64,000 bases of DNA from Rebecca billardiae RCC1528 (taxonomy: Eukaryota > Haptophyta), in contig OZ251253.1 in NCBI GenBank assembly GCA_965240325.2, positions 372,001 to 436,000 on the forward strand, in the 5' to 3' direction. The notes beneath the pieces are model-generated. The model did not search any database. It had not been told where the DNA came from and saw only the letters and a list, made by a program, of their open reading frames with translations. Shown here piece by piece: positions 1-10,137 of this stretch. A program made the translations under genes and the position numbers. The first letter of the stretch is position 1; every line of letters starts with the position of its first letter.

Positions 1-412
1 CGTCGGGGGGCGGTGGAGCAGGGGCCGACGCCGTCGGTGGTGCGCGCGGCCGCGCAGCACACCTCAGCCCCAGGCCGGGCCTGGCCGATCACTCGGGCGG
101 CGTGGCCACTCGAAGTGGGGCGCAAGCGTTCTGCTGAGTCCCGCGCGACGATCCGTCAAAGGGAGACGGTGCGCGCGAGGCCGTGCCGGCTTGCTTCGGA
201 CTGCGGACGATGCGGCCCCTGCCGGGGGCCACGACCAGGTCGAACGAGTGATGAACGAGTTGAACGACTTACACTGTACGTACAGTACAGTTTACTGCAC
301 AGTGTAATGTACGTACTAGTACACGACTGTAGATCTGAGAGGGAGAACTGAAACAGACTTGTTGCCTTGGGACCGCCGTCGTCGTCAGCCCCGCTGCACG
401 CGCGCGCGCGCG
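1..412. other. Left edge, no gene recognised; 5' flank of the first gene
   Basis: Positions 1-240 are GC-rich and have no codon pattern I can defend. From about 255 to 350 the base composition drops and the sequence is rich in short GTAC/TGTAC palindromic steps. This stretch lies directly upstream of the ATG at 413 and probably contains the promoter and 5' UTR. No TATA box or other named element is clear. Confidence 0.4.
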
Positions 413-1879
413 ATGATGGCAGCGGCGCTCGCGACGCACCTCTGCCTCCTCTCCGCCGGCTTCGCGCGTCCGGCGGCGCTGCGCCTGCCCGTCGGCGCGC
501 GCGTGTATGCGCCGCCGCCGACGCCCCCGCTCCGCCGCCTCGCGCCGCACGCGGCTGCGGCCGCGCGCGTCGTCGCGTCGTCGAGCGCGGCCGAGGGCGG
601 CGGCGCCGGCGCCGACGACGCGCCGACGGTGCTGGTCGACGGGAAGCCGGTGGGCGCGGGCACGCCGGTGATCTGCGCGGACGACTTTGGCGCGTGGTGG
701 ATGGCCACCGTCGTCTCCGTCCGCGTGCGCGAGCCCGAGACTGCCGACGTGCTTGTGCATTACGACGGCTGCGATCCGGGGTGGGACGAGTGGATAGCGC
801 TGGGATCCGGGCGGGTGCAGCCGCGGCCGACGACGGGCGTGGCGCCGGAGCAGGAGACGTGGCGGGACGTGGGCGAGGACCTCGACGAGGTCGCCGACGC
901 CGAGCTCCTCGCCACGCTCCGCGCCGAGCGGCAGGCCACCATCGACCAGTGGCAGTTCAACACGCTCTGCTCGGCGCACGCGGGCGCGTGGGTGGGCGAG
1001 TGCGTCCGTTACGAGGCGAGGCGTAACGGCGGCGCGGCGGGCGCGGGCGGGCTCACGCTCGAGCCGTCCGAGCCGCGGTGCGTGCGCTCCCTCGTGCTCC
1101 CGCGCTCGGACGACGGCACCGCCGCCGCGCGCTCGCTCACGCTCGCCGAGGCGGCCGTGGACGCGCGCGGGATTCCGCAGGACTCGTCCGGACGCTCCCG
1201 GACTCTCGTGCCGCAGGAGCTGCGCGCGGCGCGCGGCGCGATGGCTGTGGGCGACGCGTACACCGTCGCGTACAGCCCGGAGCCCGGCGCGCCGCCCGAC
1301 GACCAGCCGCTCGTCCTTGAGCTCGCCATCGCCCACGACCCGCTGCGCACGCCCGGCGCGGCCGACGCGCGCGCGCTCGCGAGCGAGGCCGCCGCGCGCG
1401 CCGGCGTCGAGCACCAGGCGGAGGCGTTCACCCGGCTGCGCTGCACGCTGGGCTACGCGCCGTTCGACGCCGACGCGCGGCGGCTCGAGTGGGTCGAGAT
1501 CGTGCGCGAGATGTACGCGGGCGACGAGCCCGCGGGCTCGGCGGGCGCGGCGGGCGGCGCGCCGGACGCGGTCCGCGCCGCGCTCGGCACGGTCGCGTGC
1601 GCCGCGCACGGCGGCCCCGCGGGCACGGGCCTGTACGACGGCGAGGCGCAGCTGGGCGGCGCCGAGCTGTACAGCTTGTACGCGCCCGGCGGCGTCACCG
1701 TCGTCGCGCCCGCCGCGCTGCGCCGCGGCGCGCCCGCGGCGCTCTCGGTCGACTGGGAGGCGCGTGGCATGCGGTATCAGGCCGATAGGAAGGCGGGCGG
1801 GGAGCACGACGGCTCCCTGCTCACGCTCGAGCTCACGGAGGCGGAGGGCTCGGACGCGAAGGGGCGGGAGGGCGCGTGA
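413..1879 (+). CDS. Putative plastid-targeted Tudor-knot / DUF3598-like protein
   Basis: Single-exon frame of 488 residues. The ATG at 413 starts a hydrophobic leader (MMAAALATHLCLLSAG) followed by an AGFARPAA stretch. This resembles the bipartite signal plus transit peptides of complex red plastids, where an aromatic residue follows the signal cleavage site; a TTG-initiated extension to 359 is unlikely. Residues ~85-130 (WWMATVVSV, then YDGCDPGWDEWI) look like a Tudor-knot/chromo-barrel module, which usually binds RNA or methylated tails. Residues from ~175 (QWQFNTLCSAHAGAWVG) to the end resemble the lipocalin-like DUF3598 family of cyanobacteria and plastids. Both domain calls rest on recognisable motifs only. 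No catalytic residues are evident. The neighbouring gene is convergent. Function is unknown. Confidence 0.7.
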   Translation: MMAAALATHLCLLSAGFARPAALRLPVGARVYAPPPTPPLRRLAPHAAAAARVVASSSAAEGGGAGADDAPTVLVDGKPVGAGTPVICADDFGAWWMATVVSVRVREPETADVLVHYDGCDPGWDEWIALGSGRVQPRPTTGVAPEQETWRDVGEDLDEVADAELLATLRAERQATIDQWQFNTLCSAHAGAWVGECVRYEARRNGGAAGAGGLTLEPSEPRCVRSLVLPRSDDGTAAARSLTLAEAAVDARGIPQDSSGRSRTLVPQELRAARGAMAVGDAYTVAYSPEPGAPPDDQPLVLELAIAHDPLRTPGAADARALASEAAARAGVEHQAEAFTRLRCTLGYAPFDADARRLEWVEIVREMYAGDEPAGSAGAAGGAPDAVRAALGTVACAAHGGPAGTGLYDGEAQLGGAELYSLYAPGGVTVVAPAALRRGAPAALSVDWEARGMRYQADRKAGGEHDGSLLTLELTEAEGSDAKGREGA

Positions 1880-3650
1880 GCGAGCGGGCAGGCTGCGCCC
1901 GCCGCGCACCGCCACGCACCGCCACCGCGGCGCGCGTCCATCAGGGCCGACGACCGACCTCGTGAGCGCGCGACGCGCGCGTGTTGCTGTCAGTCAGTCG
2001 CCTGCTGACGAGATGGCACCGGCAGCGACAGCGTCTTTCGATCGGTCTTACACTCATCATCACTCGCATCGCGGCGTCACTCGGCTGCTGGCGGGTGCTG
2101 CCACGATGCTGCCGCGCGCAGCAGGCTCCGGCCGCCACTTCGTCGAGAGAGTACTCTCCGTCGGTCGCGTTTGCCTTATATATTGATTGATATCATTGAT
2201 GATTCGCGGGCGGATCGGACTATACTACCCGGGTACTGCTACTCCGCGAGTGCATCATGCACTCGCTCGTGACCGCGCGACGACGCGACTGAACTGCTGC
2301 AGCCTGTTATACTGCTAAAAGTAAAACGTTAATAAACGACTACGACTACTCGCGGCAGTACTGAGTCGTGACCGTACTTTAGACACCGTCTATATCATCG
2401 TCATTATATAGTATATATACCGCGCGTTGTCACGACGACGACTATATATACGTATACCGACGCATCGGCGCCTCCGCGCCGGGGCCCCGGCAGGCGCTGC
2501 GGTCGATCGGGCCCGCGCGATCGCGGCATTCGATCGGACGGTCTCCGGGGGCCGCGCAGGAATAATAGCGCGGCTGCCGAGGGCTTAGTCGTACCGTGCG
2601 CGGCTACCGAACTATACCGTGCTCGGACCGGAGCGGCCACGGCGCAGGCCACTGAGCTCAGCGGCTCCGAATGACGGTGACGCGGCGCCACGGCCGACTG
2701 TCCGGCGGCTCATCAGCAGAGTCAGATGGCGCGGCGGGCCGCTGATGACGACTTAGACCCGTGACGAGTCGTCCGCCCGTCGACCTGCGCGGCCCGCCGG
2801 CTCGTAGTCGTGACTTACGCGTGCGGCCCGCCGCCCGCGGGCGCCTGGCCGCCTGGCGGCCTCGCCCTCGGCCGACTCTGCAGTCTGCTGATGACTGACG
2901 ACAGGCTCGGCCGCCGCCTGGCAGCGCACGGTCCGGCGGGATCAGTGAATGAAAGTCGGTGCCGTGATGCCACTGATGGCATGAGTGATGGCGACCGCGC
3001 CGGGGCTGATCGACGCCTGTGCGCCCTGTGCTGCTCCGCCGAAATACTACTATACTACTACTAATAATAAGATATATATATTTATATAATATAAGTCCTC
3101 GTAGTCATCAATGCGGCGGCGGAGCTACTAATAGCAGCTGCGCGCTAACAGTAGTAGCTAGCAGTCAGCAGCAGCATGAACATGCATCATGATGCGCGTC
3201 GACGCATGCGCATGTGCTGACGACGATTATGATATGGCCGCGGATGATGCCATGTCGTTAGTCGTAGCGCAGAGTAGATAGACAGTAGTCGCACGCGTCA
3301 GCCGCAGCAGGCACTCGTCGTCAGTCGTCGTCGCGATACGCCCGCTGGCCCGCGCGACGATTAGGCGCGCATGCAGCAGCGTCAGCTCGCGGCGTGGAAT
3401 AATGTGGATCGTGTCGCGAATCGGACACGTCCGGAGTGACGTCGCCGCCGCTACCGTGCATGCTCGCGCGAGCCCGTGGGTGCTCGGCCCCTGCCCCGGG
3501 GCGTCGGGCGCCAGCGCCCCGAGGAGACGCGCGCGCACCGCGACCACAGGGGGTCCCGACCACAGGCCAGGCAGGCGCTGGCTCGGCGGCGCTCGGCAGC
3601 CGCGTGGTGCGCCCGATGCCGCAGACGCCGCGTGCTCGCTGCGGACTTGG
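1880..3650. other. Intergenic spacer without a recognised gene
   Basis: This 1.8-kb spacer lies between two convergent genes. Composition alternates between GC-rich stretches and AT-rich patches (about 2160-2450 and 3040-3110). Open frames here are short, have no homologous look and no consistent codon use. The last few hundred bases are probably the 3' UTR of the START-domain gene. Confidence 0.5.
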
Positions 3651-6600
3651 CTAGGCCAGACTGCGCGGCGGCGTCGCGCTCGGCGGCACAGGCGACGCCG
3701 GCGCGGACGGCGACCTCGACCAGCTGTGCCGCCGGGCGCGGCTGCCGCGGCGCGAGCGCCCGCCCGCGCTTCGGGCGGTCTGATAGAAGAGCGTCGTCGG
3801 CCGCGTGCCCGCCCACGTGGCCGTGAAGCGCTCGTACATCGACGGCTGCTTCGACCAGCGCAGGTAGTAGCAGCCGTGCGCGGGCGCGCGCGCCGTGAGC
3901 TCGCACAGCAGGTATTCACCGAGCCTGCCGTCGAGCCGCGCGACGGTTCGGCGCGAGATTGCAATCTCGAGCGGCACCGCTACCAGCGACTCGGAGGGGC
4001 CGCCGCCGCCATCGGACTGCGCCGCGCCGCCGGGCGTGCGGGGCTCCGCTGGCGACACGTCCGCGCCGCCGTCGGCGCTTGCCGAGGCGGCGTGCGCCGG
4101 CGGCGCGGCGGTAGGGTCGCACAGGAGCACACAGCTCACGGGCAGGGCTGGCAGCGCGGCGTCGGCGGCCGGCGGGCCGGCGCCCGTCGCCGGGCGCCGC
4201 CCCGCCGCCCCGCGCGCCGCCCGCCACGCGCTCGCCGCCATGCCGGCCGCTGCCGCCGACGCGCGCGCGCTCATGCCGGCCGGCGCTGCCGCCGCGCCGC
4301 CCGCGCCTACCGCGCCGCCCGCGCCGCCGCCCGCGCCGCCCGCCCAGTCCTGAACGAGAAAGCGGCAGCGGAGCAGCTCGCCGGCCTCGCGCCAGCCCAC
4401 GTGCGCCTGCGCCACGCCGCCGCCGTCCACGGTGAGCAGTGCCTGCGAGCGCGCGGCGCACAGCGGACCGGGCGGACGGCACACGAAGCCAATAGCAGAA
4501 GCCAATATTTCGGGGGGGGGGACGGAGAATAGAAAAAGGCAAGCGGAAAATGGGCGGCGTGAGACGGGGCGCGGGCCGCGCGCGCGCACGCGGTGCGGTG
4601 GCCGCCGTGGCGCCGGCGCGTTTGTTCGCGCGCCGTCGGACCGGAGCGGCGGCGCGCGCGCGCACCTCGTGCAGGTGTGCGCCCAGATAGCCGTCCCCGC
4701 CTCCGGGCGACTGCGGCTGGGGCGTCGACGGCGGGCTGGGCGCGGAGCCGGAGGCGCCTCCCAGCTTGCCCACTGCGGCACCGGCGCGTGGCGCCGTGAG
4801 CGGCGTGGCGGCGCGTGGCGTGGGCGCGGCCGGCGTCGCCAACGTCGGTCGAGGCGTGGGCGCAGTGGCTGCCGCGGCGGCCGCGCCGGCGACCGGCCCA
4901 GCGGGCGTGCGTGCCGCAGTGGGCGCCAGCGCCACGTTGGGCGCGAGTGCCGCAGTGGGCGCGGGTGCCGCAGTGGGCGCGGCCCCCCCAAGCAACTCCT
5001 CAGCGTCGAGCCGCTCGAGCAGCGCCGCGCGCAGCGCGGCGGCGTTCGCGGCCTGGTCGGTGGCGACCAGGTTGACAATCCACTTGGGGATGATCCCCAT
5101 CGGGTCCAGCTGTGCAGCGGCGGGTCCGGGCCCAGAGAAGTCCGGGGCAGGGGCGGGGCGAGGCGGCGCGGCGCCGGACGGACAGCGCGGGCGGCGGTCA
5201 GTGAGGGGGCGTGGGGCAGCACGGCGCGCGGCGCGCCGGCGGGCCCCGCGGAGCGAGCCAACCCGCGCCGGGCCCCGGCGAGCATCGCGCGTGCACGCAC
5301 ACACACACACGCACACACGCGGCGATCTCGCGCGATCTCGCGCGATCTCGCGCGATCTCGCGCGATCTCGCGCGCGGCGCCACGGGAGACGGCCGCACAC
5401 GCGGCGGCGGGCGCGGCGCCCTCCCGCGCGCGCGGCTGCGCGCGCGCTCGCACCTGCACGACGTAGTTGAGCTGCCACAGCCCGGGCTCGTCCGTCTCGA
5501 CGAAGACGTACCCGGCGGCGAACACCCGCCCGCGCACGTACCCGTGTGTCTGCCACATGTCCGGCGCCTGCTCGCGCGGGGCGTACCGCCGCCGGGGTGG
5601 CGCGTGCGCGCGCGAGAGCGAGCGGGGGTGTCAGGGGCGAGCGTTGGGGGCGGGCGGAGAAGGCGGCGTGCGGGCGTGCGGCGCCATGCCGCACGCCGCC
5701 GCGGCGGGTGGGCGGCGGGTGGGCGCGCGGCCGTGTCTCGATGCTACTCCCCTCCGCTGTGCTGCCCGCGGCGCGCCGCGTGCTGCAACGCGGCCCGGGT
5801 CGCCGCGCTCTGAGCGCCCCGCCCCGGCCGCGTGTGCGCGCACAGCACCGCCGCCCTCCCCGCCCCGCCCGGCCACGGGCGCGCACAGCTGCGCGCGCGC
5901 ACGCGCGCGCGCGCACCTCCTCACGCTCCACCGAGCTGCAGATCGAGAGAAAGGCGCGGCGCCCGTCGGGCGCGAGCGCGTGCGCCGAGTGCTCGAGCCA
6001 GCAGAAGTCGCGCGGCGCGAGCGGCGGCGGCGCGCGGAAGCAGGCCCACTCGACCTGCGTCTTGCCCGCGGGCGGCCGCCCCGCCGCGGCGGGCTCCGGG
6101 CTGCTCAGCCGGCGCGGCGGCCGCGGCGCGGCGGAGGGCGGCGTTGCGACAGCAGGCTCGCCCTGCGTGGCCGCTGCGCCGCCGCCGCCCGCGCGCGCCT
6201 TTGCCGCCGACGCGCCGGGGCTCACGTGCGCCGCGCCCGCGGGCTCCGACGCGCGCTGCGCCCGCGCGCCCTCGCCCTGCACCTCGGCGCTCTCGGGCGG
6301 CAGCGTCAGCAGCACGCGGCCGTCTTGGAACATCGGGTCGACCTTTGCGAGCGCGTGCCGCATCGCGTCCGTGGTGGTGAGCGCGGCGAAGTGGGCGGCG
6401 ACGGTGTCGATCGAAGGGATGGGCAGCGTCGTCACGCCCTTGATCAGCACGACGGGCGACGCGTCCGTGTGCGCGAGGAAGCACTCCGCGCCGTCGACGC
6501 GGCCGCGCGGCTGCCAAGAGATGTCGCCGCCGCCGTCGGAGCGCACCGCGGCCATGGCGTCGCGGACCATCGAGGCGCAGAGCTCGGCGTACTCGGCGCG

Positions 6601-6888
6601 CTCGCGATCGGTCACGTCCGTGCGCGCCATCGACGACAGCTCGTATAGGTTCGAGCGCTTGTGCGAGAGGCGCGCCGGCGGCTTGGCCGCGGGCGCGGCG
6701 AGCCCGGATCCCGTCGGCGCGGACGGCGCGTGCAGGCGACGGCGCAGCACGAGGACGCGGCGGGCGAGGAGGACGATGCGCAGTAGCACGATCGCGTAGA
6801 CGGCGAGCAGTACCGTCGTCGTCGTCCGGGGCGCCTCGAGTACCGCATGCCACGCCGCGGCCCACAGGCTTCCCCACATGCTACCCAT
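3651..6888 (-). CDS. Membrane-anchored START-domain lipid-transfer protein
   Basis: Four exons: 6888-5917, 5567-5454, 5109-4666 and 4442-3651. All three introns are phase 0 (GTGCG...AG), giving about 773 residues. ATG 6888 is preferred over a non-ATG extension. Residues ~23-43 form a transmembrane anchor. The START fold follows: VLIKGVTTLPIPSIDTV, EWACFRAPPPLAPRDFCW, and across the exon 2/3 junction GYVFVETDEPGLWQLNYV then LDPMGIIPKWIVN, the classic C-terminal START signature. START proteins bind sterols, phospholipids or ceramide in a hydrophobic cavity. Exon 3 adds an Ala/Pro repeat tract. Exon 4 encodes a beta-rich C-terminal domain (ELTARAPAHGCYYLRWSKQP) that is only weakly GOLD-like. A membrane-contact-site role is inference. 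Confidence 0.82.
3954..3969. repeat. 16-bp palindrome CGAGATTGCAATCTCG, copy 1
   Basis: Perfect palindrome inside the last exon of the START gene. On the sense strand it reads GAG ATT GCA ATC TCG, encoding EIAIS. The same 16 bases occur at 29891 and 39124, with a 15-base relative at 9255. Confidence 0.95.
4918..4985. repeat. Coding minisatellite related to importin-intron repeats
   Basis: Repeats of the type GGGTGCCGCAGTGGGCGC lie in exon 3 of the START gene and encode an (A/L)AP-T-A-A-x-AP pattern on the minus strand. Nearly the same unit fills introns of the importin gene at 44890-45040 and 45995-46078. Confidence 0.8.
5323..5374. repeat. Tandem decamer CGCGATCTCG, about five copies
   Basis: Perfect 10-bp tandem repeat inside intron 2 of the START gene, next to a short CA-rich tract at 5293-5318. 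It is intronic, so it does not affect the protein. Confidence 0.9.
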
Positions 6889-7264
6889 TTCGTGTTCGGC
6901 GCGGTCGCTCGGCTTCTCGCCGAGTTGGCTGGCGGCTGGCTGTTGCGGCTTGCAGCGCTCACCGCTCTCACGCCGACGACGACGCGCCCGCGCTCCGGCG
7001 CGCAAAGGCGAGCTCGCTTGTGCCCGTTCGGAAGCGGGGAAACGACGATTTCATTCTCTACGAGGGGAAAATGCGGCTCCGGATTGCTGGAAGCAAAATG
7101 CCGTCGGCGCCATGCGGGGCGTTTTGGAGTGGAGTTAGCATTTTCCAGCTACGTCGAATCTTTGGGGTGCCGCGCGTCGCTGCCTCGCTGGCGGCTCCCG
7201 CGCGCTGCCGAGACCCGTGGCACGACGCCCCAACGCGGGCAGCCCGCCCGCCCACGCCCGCTGG
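6889..7264. other. Spacer: START-gene 5' region and 3' end of the NTF2-like gene
   Basis: 376 bp. The part next to 6889 must hold the START-gene promoter. A composition dip at about 7030-7160 is the only visible feature. No gene is seen. Confidence 0.4.
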
Positions 7265-8041
7265 CTAGCCCCGCTTGAAGAACTTGGCCAGCCTGTTGAT
7301 CAGGCCGAGCGAGCGCAGCTGCCACGACTTGCGGTACGGCTTCGCCTCGGGGAACGGCAGCGGCCGGCCGACGCCCCAGAAGTAGCCGAACGCGCCGCCC
7401 AGCCCGCCCGTGTTGCCCACGCGCCTGTCAATCGGATAGCCCACCGTGAACTCGACCACGTTGCTCGCCTCGTCGAAGATCAGCGAGAACGACTGCGGCG
7501 GAAACTCGAGCGTCTTGCCGGTCGGCTCGCCGAACGCGCCCGTCTTCTTGCCGTCGTGCACGGCGACGACGCGCGAGACGAACCAGACGCGGTTGGGCTG
7601 GAACGGGTCGACGCGGAACGCGTGCCACTGCGGGCGCACGCTGAACGCGTCCTCGATCTTGAAGCTCTCGAGCGCGGCGAGATACTCATCTCGCGGCAGC
7701 GGGCCGATGAACGGCGCGCAGAACTCGAAGCTCTCGGCGAGCACGGCGGGGTCGGCGGTGCCCACCTTCGCCTCGTTGAGCACGTACTTTGCGCGCGCGA
7801 TCAGCGCGTCCGGCTTGACCGGAAACGTCGAGCGCGCGAGCATCGCCGCCTCGTCCACAACGTCCGGCTCGATCGTCGGCGCGATCGTGGCGCTGACGTC
7901 GCCCGCGGTCGCGGTCATGACGGGCGCGGTGCCGGCGCGGCGGGCGAGCGTGCGCGCGACGGGCGCGGTACGCGACACGTGCGCTGCGCCGCCGTGCGCG
8001 GCGACGACGAGCGCGGCGACGAGCGTTGGCGCGCGAAGCAT
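7265..8041 (-). CDS. Plastid-type NTF2/SnoaL-like protein
   Basis: Single exon, 258 residues, ATG 8041. An upstream non-ATG extension is rejected because MLRAPTLVAALVVAAHGGAA is a clean signal peptide. An Ala/Arg-rich stretch follows, consistent with a plastid transit peptide. Residues ~85-230 look like a cone-shaped NTF2/SnoaL fold: AVLAESFEFCAPFIGPLPR, YLAALESFKIEDAF, HAFRVDPFQPNRVWFVSR, FPPQSFSLIFDEASNVVEF. Conserved GNTGGLGGAFGYFWG and PYRKSWQLRSLG segments follow. Such proteins occur in algae with secondary red plastids and usually lack an assigned reaction. It shares a 169-bp divergent promoter region with the oxygenase gene at 8211. Confidence 0.8.
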   Translation of the reverse strand: MLRAPTLVAALVVAAHGGAAHVSRTAPVARTLARRAGTAPVMTATAGDVSATIAPTIEPDVVDEAAMLARSTFPVKPDALIARAKYVLNEAKVGTADPAVLAESFEFCAPFIGPLPRDEYLAALESFKIEDAFSVRPQWHAFRVDPFQPNRVWFVSRVVAVHDGKKTGAFGEPTGKTLEFPPQSFSLIFDEASNVVEFTVGYPIDRRVGNTGGLGGAFGYFWGVGRPLPFPEAKPYRKSWQLRSLGLINRLAKFFKRG

Positions 8042-8210
8042 CCTCGGGCGGTGTGCGGGCGATCGACGGCCGAGCGTCCTTGCAGCGAAGCTTCGAGAGA
8101 GCTGGGGAGCCGTTGGTCCGCCGCCGCCGCGCCAGCGCGAAAAGAAAAAGGAGTGGTGCAGCCGTGCTGCGTGGGGCCCGACGCCGCCGCCGCGTGGGCG
8201 CGCCCCCGCC
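8042..8210. promoter_or_regulatory. Bidirectional promoter region, NTF2-like / oxygenase
   Basis: 169 bp separate two divergently transcribed ATGs, so both promoters and 5' leaders must lie here. No TATA box or named motif is evident. Confidence 0.55.
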
Positions 8211-9374
8211 ATGGCCGGCCGGCTGATCGACTGCCGCTGCGCGCTCACGTCGAACCTCTTCTCGCACCGCGTCGGTCGGCACTTCCGCTTCGAGGGCGAG
8301 GCCGCCTTCCGCGCCGCGCACGCCGACTACCTCCGCCGGCTCGGCGCGCACGAGGCGGACGCTCTCGTCGCCGAGCTCGAGGCCGAGGTCGCGCGCCGCG
8401 CGGCGCTGCCGGTCGACTCGCGCGCGCGGCGCGAAGCGATCGCGGCGGGGTACACGCGGCGGCACCCCGAGATCTTCGAGCTGCGCGCCGAGTGGCTCGA
8501 CCCGCGCTTCGTCGAGCTCGCGCAGCTCGCGCGCGAGGATCCGTCCGCGCTGCGCGCGCTCGGCCGCGGCGCGGGCGCGCTCGACCTGCGGCGCGTGCCG
8601 GCGCTGCTCCCGGTGTACGACATGCCGGTGCTCTCGGATGCGTTCTGCGAGCGCATCTGCGCCGAGCTCGACGCCTTCGAGGCCGCGCCGCTGCCCAAGG
8701 GCCGGCCCAACTCGATGAATAACTACGGCGTCCTGCTCGACGAATTGGGATTTGGCGATTTCTTGGCGGAGCTGCTGGCGGCGTACATCCGGCCGGTGGC
8801 CGGGGCGCTGTTCGGCGAGGCGGGCGGCGCGGAGGTGGACTCGCACAAGTCGTTCGTCGTGCGCTACCGCATGGGCGAGGACGAGGGCCTCGCGCTGCAC
8901 TACGACAACGCGGAGGTCACGCTCAACGTGAACATTGGCCGTGAATTCGAGGGCGGCGAGCTGATGTTTGGCGGGCACAGCGACGAGGGCTCGGAGCAGG
9001 AGCCGCGCGCGTACCACGCGCACGCGCGCGGGCGCGGCGTGCTGCACCTCGGCGCGCACATGCACCAGGCCCTGCCCATCCTCGCCGGCGAGCGCCTCAA
9101 CTTTGTCGTCTGGGCGCGCGCCGCGCCGTACCGCCGCCGGTGCGGCTGCCCAATGTGCGGCCGCACCGACCAGCTCATCGACCCGGCGGCGGACGAGGGC
9201 GGCGCGCGCGGCGTGCTGCGGTCCGGCGGGGAAGAGAAGCCGCGTGCGCGCGCGCCCGAGATTGCATCTCGGCGCGGCGCGGCGGAGGGCACCGAGCAGA
9301 ACCACGACTCTGCGGACGACGACGTGCTCGCGCTGCTGCGGCCGGAGCAGATCGACGAGTTCATGCGAGGCTGA
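8211..9374 (+). CDS. OGFOD2: OGFOD2-type 2-oxoglutarate/Fe(II) dioxygenase
   Basis: Single exon, 387 residues, ATG 8211; the longer upstream frame runs antisense to the neighbour and is rejected. The double-stranded beta-helix carries iron ligands H230-Y-D232 (ALHYDNAEVTLNVNIG) and distal H285 (GAHMHQALPI), with 2-oxoglutarate-binding R294 in AGERLNFVVWAR. PKGRPNSMNNYGVLLDELG and the Cys cluster CGCPMCGR after the fold match the layout of animal OGFOD2, a 2OG oxygenase without a firmly assigned substrate. The N-terminal FRFEGEAAFRAAHADYLRRLG block also fits that family. The C-terminus adds ~60 poorly conserved residues, including a 15-bp variant of the window's repeated palindrome (PEIASRRG). 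Confidence 0.9.
   Translation: MAGRLIDCRCALTSNLFSHRVGRHFRFEGEAAFRAAHADYLRRLGAHEADALVAELEAEVARRAALPVDSRARREAIAAGYTRRHPEIFELRAEWLDPRFVELAQLAREDPSALRALGRGAGALDLRRVPALLPVYDMPVLSDAFCERICAELDAFEAAPLPKGRPNSMNNYGVLLDELGFGDFLAELLAAYIRPVAGALFGEAGGAEVDSHKSFVVRYRMGEDEGLALHYDNAEVTLNVNIGREFEGGELMFGGHSDEGSEQEPRAYHAHARGRGVLHLGAHMHQALPILAGERLNFVVWARAAPYRRRCGCPMCGRTDQLIDPAADEGGARGVLRSGGEEKPRARAPEIASRRGAAEGTEQNHDSADDDVLALLRPEQIDEFMRG
9255..9269. repeat. 15-bp relative of the CGAGATTGCAATCTCG palindrome
   Basis: Reads CGAGATTGCATCTCG, one A short of the 16-bp palindrome, inside the oxygenase C-terminus. The register GAG ATT GCA is preserved; the codons then diverge. Confidence 0.8.
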
Positions 9375-9662
9375 GCGCGCGGCGCGCGTGAAGGGGGTGT
9401 GTGGCAGGCAGGCCGAGCGGTGCCGGAGGCGTGAGGGCAGCCGCGGCTCCTGCCAGGTGGCTGCCGCCGTTGTTGAATCTGGCCGGGCAGCCCGCTCGAT
9501 GGCGCGGATGGCGGCGCCATGCACAGCAGTCGCCAGCATCGGCACTAGCATCGATCGGCGTCTCGACCGACTCACCGAGCGCGCGCGCGTAGGCCGTTGC
9601 TAGGCCTAGCCCGTACAGCGTAGCCCGTAGGTCATCGTCGTCAGGCCTGCTCGCGTTAATGT

Positions 9663-9676
9663 TATATATATATATA

Positions 9677-9715
<39 letters not shown>
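9663..9715. repeat. (TA)n/(AAT)n microsatellite
   Basis: A short TA run followed by about 13 AAT units, 290 bp downstream of the oxygenase stop. The rest of 9375-10137 has no recognisable gene. Confidence 0.95.
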
Positions 9716-10137
9716 TCGCGCTTTGACCTGACGATATGCGTATTCCGCGCGCCTATAATATAATGCTTGCGCCTCGTGATCGGACTCCCGCGCAGTGTCA
9801 AGCGCCTGTCATCAAGCGCTATATAGGATGTCTTGCGCTGCTGGCGCGTCGGCGCCGCGCGTCAAGACCGCTGCGCGAACTGACTATTGGCGAGCAGCGC
9901 GACTCCTGATGCTCGTCTGACTCTGAGAGTCTGAGCCTCGTCCGCCCGCGGCCCGGGAAGCACGCTGCACGGGGCCCGTCGGCCTCGTCGCGGAGCGGCA
10001 CAGCAGATCGATGACGCGCGAGATCGGAGACATGCAGCAGCTTTGAGTACTCCGGATCATTCGCGCGCCGCGCTGCCGTGCTGACGACTTGAGCTTTTCG
10101 ACGGCACATGCTGCATCAGAGTCACGGATGAGACCAC

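Noticed and set aside
269-1915. 548-codon minus-strand ORF over the first gene
   Set aside because: Antisense shadow; its translation is Arg/Ala-rich with no domain, while the plus frame has a leader and recognisable motifs.
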